Source: Stemphylium vesicarium (taxonomy: Eukaryota; Ascomycota; Dothideomycetes; Pleosporales; Pleosporaceae). Taken from it: a DNA stretch of 64,000 bases. The translations under genes were made by a program, and so were the position numbers. This document shows positions 40,910 through 50,415 of the stretch, one piece after another; positions within the stretch are counted from its first letter, which is position 1, and every line of letters starts with the position of its first letter. The stretch lies in contig QXCR01000004.1 of assembly GCA_004380135.1 (NCBI GenBank), forward strand, positions 62,001-126,000, written 5' to 3'. The notes beneath the pieces were generated by a model. It saw only the letters and a program-made list of their open reading frames with translations, was not told where the DNA came from and did no database searches.

Positions 40910-43001
40910 ATGCCGCTGGTTAGGAATCCTATACTGCCGGGCTTCAACCCCGATCCGTCGATTTTGAGGGTGGGAAATGATGGTATGTTTTAAGCCTCTT
41001 CCAACATCCTTTTGAATATTCGACAGGGTTTCTGTGAGATTGACTGAGGGCTAACTTGGAAGCTCTTTAGTAAGTAACGAATTCACGCATATTTTTGTGT
41101 TGGCAATGAAAGAGCTGGGATGTACAAAGCCATTTTGTATCGAGGAACGAAAGAAATCGACAAGGACCTGTCTTTCTGAACAAGTGAAATGTGCTTAGCA
41201 AAACTGAGTACTGAGAGTCTTGGTTATTTTTTCTAGTACTACATCGCCGTTTCTACCTTTGAATGGTTCCCTGGCGTGCAGATCCACCACTCAACGGATC
41301 TCGCCAACTGGGAGCTCATCACACGACCTCTGAACCGGAAAAGCCAGCTAGATATGCGAGGCGACCCTGATAGTTGTGGTACGTTGATCAATCCCTTAAC
41401 CCTTCTCTAGATCGAGCTTGTTGTAACCAATTCCCAAAGGTGTCTGGGCACCATGTCTAAGCCACGACGGCAACAGGTTCTGGCTCGTATACACCGATGT
41501 CAAGCGCAAAGACGGGTCTTTCAAAGATAATCCCAACTACATTGTTCATGCCGACAAGATCGAGGGACCGTGGTCTGATCCCATCTACATCAACAGCTCC
41601 GGGTTTGACCCTTCACTCTTCCACGACGACGACGGAAAGAAGTGGTTTGTAAACATGCTTCAAGACCACCGTCTACGACCTCGATTCTTTGCTGTAAGTA
41701 ACCCCCCCTTTGCCGCCCAGAACCCAATCACTGGCAACACGCTGACCAGGGCACGTTGCACTCTCCAGGGAATCCGAATGCAGCAATGGGACGAGAAAAC
41801 AGAGAAGCTCGTGGGGCCGTGGAAAACAATCTTCCCCGGTTCAGAACTTGGTCTAGTCGAAGCACCGCACCTGTACAAGCGAAACGGGTGGTACTACATC
41901 CTGACTGCAGAAGGCGGGACCGCATACGGACATACATGCACCTTTGCGCGCTCGCGCGATATCTGGGGGCCGTACGAGCTGCACCCGCAGAAATACATCA
42001 TCACCTCACGAGACGCGCCACTCGCAACACTGCAACGAGCCGGCCACGGCGACATCGTCGACACGCCAGACGGCAAGACGTATGTCGTGCACCTAACCGG
42101 GCGGCCGATTACGCAAGCAAGGCGGTGCGTGCTGGGCCGCGAGACGGCCATCCAAGAAGCATACTGGGACGCGGACGACTGGCTGTACGTCAAGAACGGG
42201 CCTGTTCCCTCGCTGTACGTTGACCTGCCCGCTGAGCGCGACGACACGGCGTACTGGGCCCCCCAACACTACGACTTCCGCGCCACCGAGACGCTGCACA
42301 AGGACTTCCAATGGCTGCGGACCCCCGAACCCGAGCGAATTTTCCGCCTCGGCGGCCAGAATGCGCAAGGGCTGCAGCTTGTCGGCCGCGAATCAATCGG
42401 CTCCTGGTTCGAGCAGTCGCTCGTCGCACGCCGCCAAACGCACTTCTCCTACGACGCCGAAACAGTCGTCGACTTTTGTCCAGACGACGAACGCAACTTT
42501 GCGGGCCTAACGGCGTACTACTGCCGCTTCAACTTTTTTTATCTTGCTGTTACTGCACACTCGGATGGGAAGCGCGAGTTGCTGCTCATGAGCTCCGAGG
42601 CCTCGTGGCCCGATGGTAATCTCAAAATGCCGTTTCCGGACCCTGTGAGCATTCCGCAGGAGGGTAAGGTTAGGCTTGCGCTTAGTATTAGGGGGGCGGA
42701 GCTGCAGTTCAAGTATGCGCTGGAGGGAGAGCAGGATTTGAAGCATATTGGGCCCGTGTATGATGCATCGCTTTTGAGCGATGAGTGTGGGGGGCATCAA
42801 GCGTGAGTTTTTTTCTTTTCATCTCTTCCGATTGAACTTATGAGTGGGCATGTGCTGACTTGAGGTGCTAGCCATGGTAGTTTTACGGGCGCGTTTGTGG
42901 GTGTTGCTGCGTCGGATCTGAATGGTACGGAGAAGGTGGCCGAGTTTGACTACTTTACCTATACGCCGGTGCACCACAAGTCCGATAGGTACGACGTCTG
43001 A
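40910..43001 (+). CDS. GH43 family beta-xylosidase (intracellular type)
   Basis: Exons 40910-40982 (see below), 41237-41378, 41440-41693, 41769-42802 and 42872-43001, about 544 residues. The N-terminus MPLVRNPILPGFNPDPSILRVGND carries the GH43 catalytic base Asp in NPDPS. The pKa-modulating Asp is in SGFDPSLFHDDDGKKW, and the acid Glu in GLVEAPHLYKRNGWYY. A C-terminal beta-sandwich ends FDYFTYTPV, as in GH43_11-type xylosidases. No signal peptide, so it probably releases xylose from imported oligosaccharides in the cytoplasm. The 75-nt fourth intron (41694-41768) is frame-neutral and open. The first junction is problematic: the best donor (GATG|GTATGT) and the only acceptor before TACTACATC are out of phase by one base. 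Confidence 0.85.
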
Positions 43002-43432
43002 GTAATCTGGACTCGTACAAGAAAGCTGCAATTTACCTGGAAAGAATCCTGTTACTTGTTCGTCTGCTGGTTTTGTTCACTGGTGCGTGCATGCTGGGTA
43101 CATGATCATGCAGAAAGACAAACTATAAACAAGGAAACGACAATTCCAAAAGGTTACTTTGTGTGACACGTGTTGTATTATCAGCATAACGGAGTGAGAA
43201 CCCATCATGAAACCTGCCAATGGAGGGATAGATACATCGCGAAGACAGACTGGGTATCGTTTTTAAAAGGAATTGATAGACCTGCGGCACGCGCCTCTTG
43301 TCAGAACCTCAAGACCCAACTCGGTGTTTTGCTTTCTCAGTCGTGTAGTCGGTCGTCGCGCCGTTTTCAAAACCACGGCGTTTTCGCCCGCTGCGTGCTA
43401 GACACATGACGCGTGTAGAAAGCCATTTAAAC
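43002..43432. other. Convergent 3' region, 431 bp
   Basis: Between the stop codons of the GH43 gene and VPS5. Nothing recognisable. Confidence 0.6.
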
Positions 43433-45356
43433 CTAGCCCGATACCCCTTCATTACCTTCCTCCTCCGTTGTGTTCTGATCGGTAGCGGAATCGTGGCCTG
43501 ATGTCTGAGCAGCATCGGACGAAGCAACGATACCAGCAGGCGGGACGAACATCTCTCCCTCATCGGTGTCCAGCTGCATTAAAAAGGTTTCCCAGATCTC
43601 GATGAGCTGGTGCAATGGTTAGCATGCGCTGAATTCAAAGGCAATAGCTGAACCATACCTCTTTTTGCGCTTCCACGGCACTTTCCAAGAATGTCTCTAC
43701 GCCAGATTTAAAGTCTTCGACCTTTTCTCTTTCAAACCGTTCTAGCTCACTGCGCATCAGTCGACCCATGTCGTCGAAGAGTAATCGTGCTTGGTGGACC
43801 TTGCGCTCAGCGTCGGCAACGTCTGCGCTGAGTTGGTTTAGACGATCTTGCTGTGATCTTCCTTGCCTTAGAAGCTTATCCTGGTTAGTCTTTCGCTTCT
43901 GCAGCTCTTGTTCGGCGGAATGCCATGAATGGTAGGCCTTTTGTCGCTGTTGGAATGCAGTCTTGACGGATCCGATCAGGCGAATGTATTCATCTATGAC
44001 GATACCCATGGTGAGAATATCCTGCTGAGCTTGGCGTTCGTAAAGTTCACGGATGCGAATCTGGATGTCGGATAAGCTGTCGAGGGGACCAGAGAGGGCA
44101 GGTGATAATTCGACAGCTGATAGAGAATGCAGGGAAGCTGAAAAGTCGCCGCAAGCTTCAGCTAAGCCTTTCCGTTGGGTCACCACCGTATCAGTGGCCT
44201 TGAGAAGGGCTTTGAGTTGTGCTTCAAGCGCATCAAGGTAGATTCGTCGGTCATGGAACCACTGAGAGTTTGTCAATACACAATGTGCACACGGGGACTA
44301 GTAGACGTACATCATCATGCTCAATGAACTTGCCACTGCTGCTACCAAGCATGGAGCCAAACATGCCCTTGCTTTCGCCTAATCCCGGATCTTTGCGTTC
44401 CTTGTTCTTGATGTCCATGGTAAAGGCTTCGCTTTCGAGAAACAGCTTCAAGTCGCTGTCATGCTGCAGTATAGGATGGGTAGCTGATTTGTTCAACATG
44501 CGTTCCAGAGCAGCACGGCGAGACTCGACAAAGTCAGCCTCGAAGCGGCCTACAGCCTGTTTTTCTGGAGGTGGGGGGATGATGACACCCGGGTTGTTGT
44601 TGTGGAGCTGATTGTAAAGCCAGAGGAAATCTCGGTAGCGGCGTGAGACGGTGAATTCGGGGTTGCGGTAGCCCTTGGAGGTTGTCTTGGTGGTGACGGA
44701 GTACTCGGTGTGCGAGCTCGTGAGGTCGCCGACCTTGTGCGGGTCGCCCACGGAGATGGAAAAGGAGGGCTTCGCTGCCTGCTCGACGCTGACGCTGGGC
44801 TGTGTCTGACGCTGAGGGACGGCATTCGCGGGTGCCTGGACAGGTGGTGGTATTCTCGCGCCTTGAGAGGAGCGCGACTGGTCGTCCTCTGTGTCGTCAA
44901 GATCGACAGAGTCCATCATGCCGCGCAGCGACGACGTGGTTGAGGCGCCAGTCGTGGGCCGAGGGTTGCGCGATACAGCAGCTTCTTTTTGGGGTGGGAC
45001 TGGAGCATCGGTTTCGGGACCGGAAGACGGTGTAGGTGCTCCCAGAGGGCCTAGAGGGTCGTCGACGGCCTCGAGCTTGGTCGACTGGACGCCATACTGC
45101 CGCCGCCGGGGGCCACGGCCTGCGGGCGAGCGCGGAGCAGAAGCAGCCGAAGGGGCAGCATCAGTCGCCGGCTTGGTGGCGGGTGCCGAAGAGTCGGTTT
45201 CGGGGGCATCGTCGTGACCAAGCTGCTTTGAAGCACTCGGCGCAGGGCTGGACTGCGAGGGCACATCTGGAAGCGTGTCAGTTTGGCGCACTCCTGTGGC
45301 GGGAAAAGTGAATATGTACCGCCCCAGGGAGAGTTTTCAGCGTCTCCAAGATCCAT
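43433..45356 (-). CDS. VPS5: Sorting nexin Vps5-like, PX-BAR retromer subunit
   Basis: Exons 45356-45320, 45266-44311, 44261-43659 and 43606-43433 encode 589 residues. The first 180 residues are disordered and Ser/Pro/Ala-rich. A PX domain spans about 180-295 with the phosphoinositide-binding signatures SRRYRDFLWLYNQL and IIPPPPEKQ, and a basic RRAALERMLNK. A BAR domain of long helices covers about 335-550 (YERQAQQDILTMGIVIDEYIRLIGSVK, and the heptad-rich ERKVHQARLLFDDM). The last exon adds a short acidic tail. Vps5 pairs with Vps17 in retromer, tubulating endosomes to return cargo to the Golgi. The first exon is only 12 codons. Confidence in the family is high; assignment to Vps5 over Vps17 rests on the PX motif and domain order. 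Confidence 0.88.
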
Positions 45357-45662
45357 TGGCGCAACCGGAAGATGTATGTGAGGTTGGTGGTTGTTGGAGT
45401 GTGGACGTAGTTGAAGGGTGTCGCATTACGCATTGGCAGCACTCTAGGTACCGGTCTCCGGGTATGACATACCAGGGTTCCACTAGGCGAGAAATGGTCC
45501 GATCATACACAACTCCACCAGTTCACGACATCACCATGTGCATCAACATGCTTTCGCTTCTATATGAACAACACTTTTTGCCACTACTGAAACGCCTGTA
45601 CAGTTGAACACTGGTCCAGAGTATCCAATTGCGCCCCAATCCATCCACAAATGAACTCAAGC
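45357..45662. other. Intergenic, 306 bp
   Basis: Promoter of VPS5 and 3' flank of the thioesterase gene, both minus strand. Nothing else seen. Confidence 0.6.
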
Positions 45663-46458
45663 TCACAAACTAGATTGGCCTATGCTGGCTTTGCCATGCT
45701 CACAGCTATAGCACATCTTCCCATCTTGCGAGTCCAGTCTCATCGTCCCCATCGTCTGACCCATGCGCTTACCCAGATGGCTAACCCAGCTCTCCACAAA
45801 GACGGTCGAGCCCTCGGGCGCCGGTTTCAGGTACGTGCAGTTGACTTCAGCATTGCCCAAACGGTCAGCATCATTCCCAGCAATTGTCCAAGTCGCAACT
45901 CGACATTTTTAAAAGGGGACATTAGCACTTACTACACACGGATTAGCAAGACTACACTTCACTTTCATCACCAAGAGACTTACCGGGTACGCGAGACATG
46001 TCCAGTGTCCCAGAAGTTCTCCTTCATACAAGGCCCAATAGTGACCGAAGTCGTAATATCAAAGATCAGAGCAACAGCGCCACCATGCAGGTTCCCGCCC
46101 ATATTGCACAGTTCCTTTGGCACGACGAAGCTGAACATACTGCGGCAGTCATTTGGGTTCGCGGTGGTGGGCGTGTACGTGACCCATTCGAGTTTGAGCA
46201 TTCTGGCCAGAATAGCGTCATGGCCCTAGACACCAAAGACATTAGAGAGCTGCCGAGTGTATACAGTAAAACAAAGGGGGTGGCATACCTCGTAATCATC
46301 GCTGGACGTTATCAAATCAAACTAGATGCGAAGGTTGTCAGCAACGCACAGCGCCGTGTTGAGCAGGACATACTAACCCATTTCGTAACTTGCTTCTGGG
46401 CCCATTCTGGATCGCTGCCTCTGGACTCAGTTTCGTGTCTTTTCTTCGGAGCGCTCAT
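45663..46458 (-). CDS. Hotdog-fold acyl-CoA thioesterase (4HBT/ACOT13-like)
   Basis: Exons 46458-46378, 46321-46289, 46225-45991 and 45844-45663 give 176 residues. The hotdog signature is NMGGNLHGGAVALIFDITTS, with the HGG loop and the Asp of the active helix. The final exon gives LNCTYLKPAPEG and VSHLGKRMGQTMGTMRL, as in ACOT13/Them2-like thioesterases that hydrolyse acyl-CoA. The third junction is unsettled. The strong donor GTAAGT at 45983 breaks frame with the well-supported acceptor (branch CTGAC, then CTGAAG). A weaker donor GTACCC at 45990 keeps frame but drops the usual Arg-Thr before Leu-Asn. A frameshift or an unusual intron cannot be excluded. Confidence 0.75.
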
Positions 46459-46764
46459 TTTCGGCAAAAAGAATGTTGAATCAACAGAGAGGGTTTACAT
46501 GTGCGAAAGGCGCGCGCCCATAGGTTGTGAGACAATGACCACATATAGACAAGATACCTCGGCACATCATCACCATCAGCCGCTAAACCCAATTAAGCCG
46601 CGACTCTCAAAGAAATTCCCCAAGGATAATTACTTTACTGCCCTAAAACCTTGGAACCCTACAACCCCACGCTCCGTTTAGAGCCGAAGCTCCTAGCTCT
46701 CCACCCTAGCCCTCACATCCCCGCACCTTTCAACAGAAACTCAATCGCTACGAAAAAGATAATC
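46459..46764. other. Short divergent promoter, 306 bp
   Basis: Shared upstream region of the thioesterase (minus) and the mitochondrial-type protein (plus). No other element seen. Confidence 0.6.
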
Positions 46765-47482
46765 ATGGACGCGTCGCCGCTATTCCGCCAACTCCTGCGC
46801 ATGCCCGCCGCCCACCGCAACGTCCTCGTGCAGCCCACCCTGCGCCCACACATCCGCGCCTTCGCGCTATCCACACAATCCCTCCCGCAGTCACCGTACC
46901 AAGCCCGCTCCCTCTCTGTGCCGCGCATCTTGCAGCCCAGCTTCTGGGCGTCTATGATACCCAAGCCGCTTAAGACACGCACCGAAAATACACACAAGCC
47001 CAAGGAATGGAATCCCGCTACGCCGTACATTATCCTCGGGCTGCTGGTCGGCAGCCAGGCGATCCAGATACTGTGGCTGAAGCAGGAGCGGAATCATGAG
47101 ATGCGCAAGGCGGAGGCGAAGATTGGGGTGCTGAGGGAGGTTATTGAGAGGGTGCAGAGGGGCGAGGATGTCGCTGTTGAAGAGGCGCTAGGAACGGGGA
47201 AAAAGCATGATGAGAGTGAGTGGAAACAGGGTGAGTTTTGGGGAAAATTGTCATTTGTGGCGGCGAGCATTGAGTGTGGTGTACTGACTTTGGGCAATAG
47301 TTTTGAAAGATATCCAGAATGAGGAGGCCCTGTTTCAGAGTAAGAAGAACAGGAAGGCGGAGAGGGATGCGGCGGCGGCGCAGGAAGCAGAGAGTGCCAG
47401 GGGGAAGGATGGGCAAGAGAGGGTTAAGCAGAATCGTGCAAAGATGGGAGTGGAAAGTGTGGGTGGAGTCAAGTTTTACTGA
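46765..47482 (+). CDS. Mitochondrial-type single-span protein with coiled coil, unknown
   Basis: Exons 46765-47215 and 47301-47482 encode 210 residues. The N-terminal 70 residues are rich in Arg, Ser, Leu and Pro with very few acids, like a mitochondrial presequence. One helix at 87-106 (TPYIILGLLVGSQAIQILWL) is followed by a charged coiled coil (EMRKAEAKIGVLREVIERVQRGE) and a Lys/Glu-rich tail. The layout recalls mitochondrial inner-membrane assembly factors such as the INA complex subunits, but I cannot confirm that. Two GTGAGT donors lie 14 nt apart at the end of exon 1; only the first (47216) keeps frame with the acceptor at 47300. Confidence 0.6.
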
Positions 47483-47715
47483 GAGGGGTTGAAAGGCGAT
47501 GGGCATGTCATCGGAGCAATAGGATACATGGACGAGAAAAGTACGCTTGAAGTTGCAGACGGTCTAGCTGCTAGAGAAAGAGGGGGGTATCAAAAAAAAT
47601 GGGTGTATAGAAAGAGAAACAAGAAGGGAACCAAGCATCCATCCCAAGACACACACCTGTTCTCCCCCCCCAAAAAAAAAGAAAAAAATAGAAGACCGAC
47701 CCATCACCCCCTCTC

Positions 47716-49314
47716 CTACTCCTCCTCCTCCTCCTCCCCACCATCCCCCTCAATCCGCATTCCCTTGACAAACTTCAGCCTCTTCCCCCTCTTCTCATTC
47801 CCCACATTATTCGAACACTTAGTAAACCCCCTCGCCTCAGGATTATCGCACAGCAGCGCGAGCGTAACCCCCCCTCTAACCGCATCGTCAACCGTCGCCT
47901 TCTTCTGCTGCAATACCGTACAAATACGCGCAAGCCGCTTCTCGACCGACCGCTCGCTGACATCGACGAGCTTGCCGCGCACGACCTTCTTGTAGTAGAT
48001 GAGCGGCTTGTTCCAACCGCGGTCATGCACGGCGAGGGCGGCGTCGAAGACGTGGTGCGCGGCTGCTTCGAGGTCGAGCGCGTCGAAGGCGGTCGCTTGC
48101 TCGAAGCGTGTGCGGTGGATTGAGGACCGGCCGTCGGTTATCGCGCTGATGTCTATCATGGCGTTGTAGATGCGCTGTGTCCAGTATGTACGGCCGTAGC
48201 GCTTTACGCGCTCGAGATCGGGGGCGGACGACTTGGGGGCGATGCGCCGACGCTTGCGGTGTTGGCGCGCTTCTTGCCCTGTGGCGAAGTGGCCGGTGTA
48301 GGCTGGGTATAGTGGCTGTGGGGCGAGGGGATCTGGTGGAAGGATGCCTTCTTGAGTGAGGGGGTGGTAGTTTTGCTCTGTCAGCGTGCTGGTGCTGTTG
48401 GTGTACATGGGTGCGGGTGGAAGAGGCGCATTGAAGCCGGCAGTGGCTGTGACAGCGACGGGAGTGAGGATAGCGAAGCCAGTGGTCGGTGTCGCGGTAG
48501 CAATAGTCGCAGCTCGGGGGCGGGCCAGCGCTGGAGCCGAAGCAGAGACTGAAGCTGGAAGCGGGGCTGTAGTAGTCGCTGGAGCAGACGATGAAAGTGG
48601 GACTTGAGCTGCAGGCCCAGATGGACGCCGTTGAATCGGTTGGAAGCCATGGTGACGCATGACCTTGAGGTAGAGTCTGTCCATTTCCGGTTCGCTCATG
48701 TCGGCCACATCCGGTAGTGGCTGTCCTGGGTTGAGGATGTTGATTGGGGCCGGAGATGCATGGTCGTCACTATTATGTTCACTGCTCGAGCCGCTGTGGT
48801 GAGCGGCTTCGGTCTCATTGTCACTGTCGCCATCGCCCGTCTGAGAAGTGATGCAGTCGGCTGGCCATTCCGAAGCTTCGTTCTGGTCTTGCTGGGTACC
48901 GGGGATGAAAGGCGTTGCGTAGTTGGCGTTGTCTCCGTAGAAGGGATTTGAATTGTTATGATCGTTGAAGTCGGTGCTCGCATTGAGGTCTGCGTCACTG
49001 AAACCGCTGATGTTGTTTACATCGAAAGCTTCGTTGAAAGTATCGTCGTTGAATTCGACGGGCTCGCTGAATTGCGCTAGTTCACCAGTATTGATATTCT
49101 CAAACTCATCAAAGGGATTAAAAGGAAGCGCTGCTGGATCCAGAAACTCGCAATCTGCCGAACTGAACAGATGGTCGAGGTTGTCCGATTGAGCAAACGA
49201 GGTGGGATCAGGAGGATAAGAGTTGGACGCGAGAGCAGGCGAGTGGGAAGCACGGGATGCTGAAGGAGCGGAATTGCGGAGCGGCGAACCAGCAGCAGCA
49301 TACGGCGAAGACAT
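47716..49314 (-). CDS. Unknown protein, 532 residues, acidic N-terminus and basic C-terminal domain
   Basis: A continuous frame read from ATG 49314 (MSSPYAAAGSPLRN). An earlier in-frame ATG (49602) would add an unlikely hydrophobic leader encoded by a pyrimidine-rich tract, which is probably 5'UTR. Residues 1-180 are Asn/Asp/Ser-rich and disordered. A Pro/Ala/Ser/Thr-rich middle follows. The last 170 residues look folded, beginning KRRRIAPKSSAPDLERVKRY and including YWTQRIYNAMIDISAITDGRSSIHRTRFEQ, and the end is poly-Glu. The layout is that of a nuclear regulator, but I do not recognise a DNA-binding motif. Confidence 0.6.
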   Translation of the reverse strand: MSSPYAAAGSPLRNSAPSASRASHSPALASNSYPPDPTSFAQSDNLDHLFSSADCEFLDPAALPFNPFDEFENINTGELAQFSEPVEFNDDTFNEAFDVNNISGFSDADLNASTDFNDHNNSNPFYGDNANYATPFIPGTQQDQNEASEWPADCITSQTGDGDSDNETEAAHHSGSSSEHNSDDHASPAPINILNPGQPLPDVADMSEPEMDRLYLKVMRHHGFQPIQRRPSGPAAQVPLSSSAPATTTAPLPASVSASAPALARPRAATIATATPTTGFAILTPVAVTATAGFNAPLPPAPMYTNSTSTLTEQNYHPLTQEGILPPDPLAPQPLYPAYTGHFATGQEARQHRKRRRIAPKSSAPDLERVKRYGRTYWTQRIYNAMIDISAITDGRSSIHRTRFEQATAFDALDLEAAAHHVFDAALAVHDRGWNKPLIYYKKVVRGKLVDVSERSVEKRLARICTVLQQKKATVDDAVRGGVTLALLCDNPEARGFTKCSNNVGNEKRGKRLKFVKGMRIEGDGGEEEEEE

Positions 49315-50415
49315 GTTGCCTGTCGAGATTGGAGCGGCGGTACCAGACCAAGCCGAGCTGAATCGAACGGTGAAGGAAGGATTGAAAAGAGCGAGGCTTA
49401 ACGACGAACCAGCGTCAAACTGATCAACAGTAGAAGTGAAAGCAAACCCAAAGTCTCCACGCGACGAACCAGCGTCAGAAAAAGCGTGAATGAGAAACGT
49501 AGAGGTGGACGATAGAACACAGAAGAAGAAGAGAAGAAATAAAAGAAGTAGCGACGGTGCAGGAGAGCCCCCGGTATCTGGGCAGACAGGTGATGAGACC
49601 ATGGCTACCCAGCCTTCTATTGTGTGAATCCATGAACAATGGAGGAGAGGTGGTGCTGTACTACCTCCCCCGTCGATGAACCCCACCGCTCCCGTGCCAC
49701 TGTAATACCTGATTGGGTGAATAGCCACGTTTGTATTATGTTAAGTTGGGCGACATCGGCGCAGCGCGGATGAGGAGGACTCGGCCGCGTGCTGGACCTA
49801 TTGTCGGGACCAGCGTTCACCTTCACCTCTCTGGACGTCGGCCCTACCCACACTAAAAGTGCAAAATTCGTCCAGCGCAGTGAAGGAACAAGCGCAGGGG
49901 AGATAGGTAGCATAGAATGGGAGAAGAAACCCAGAACTCGCATATTACGCCTATGGGCTGTCTACGTTGTTTCGAATACAAAAAAAGGCTAAGCTCGTAA
50001 TATACATTATGTCTTTGGACGACTGCGTCTACACACCATCCGTGGCATAGAAACGCACAAGGCAGTGAAAGCAATCGATACATGTATATAACGCCCCAGA
50101 GAGAGAAAAAACAGGCGCATGTGCTGCTTAGTTGGTTGCCCAAGAGTTCGCAGCGTATACCAAGAACTGAAAAGCCCGATGGAAAATTCACAATCATCAG
50201 AGGACATGAGATTGCTGCAGTGAAACAAAAAATGGTATAAAACGGGGAAAACGTTTGTCCCCAATCGAAGCATGGTGATGGACAACAAGGGGAAAATACA
50301 TACTATGCAGCTCAGTCCTGACGCCCAACGTAGCGTTCAGAATAGTATCAAGAGTGCAAGTGATTTAGAATTGAAAATGTTCGTCATGCAAGCTCCCAGA
50401 GCGCCTCTCTCAGTA
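49315..50415. other. Intergenic, 1.1 kb
   Basis: Promoter and leader of the 532-residue protein gene and 3' flank of the kelch gene. A direct repeat GACGCTGGTTCGTCG occurs twice (near 49402 and 49463, minus-strand sense) in the leader. No gene seen. Confidence 0.5.

Noticed and set aside
49315..49602. N-terminal extension of the 532-residue protein from an earlier ATG
   Set aside because: Hydrophobic stretch comes from a pyrimidine-rich leader; better explained as 5'UTR.
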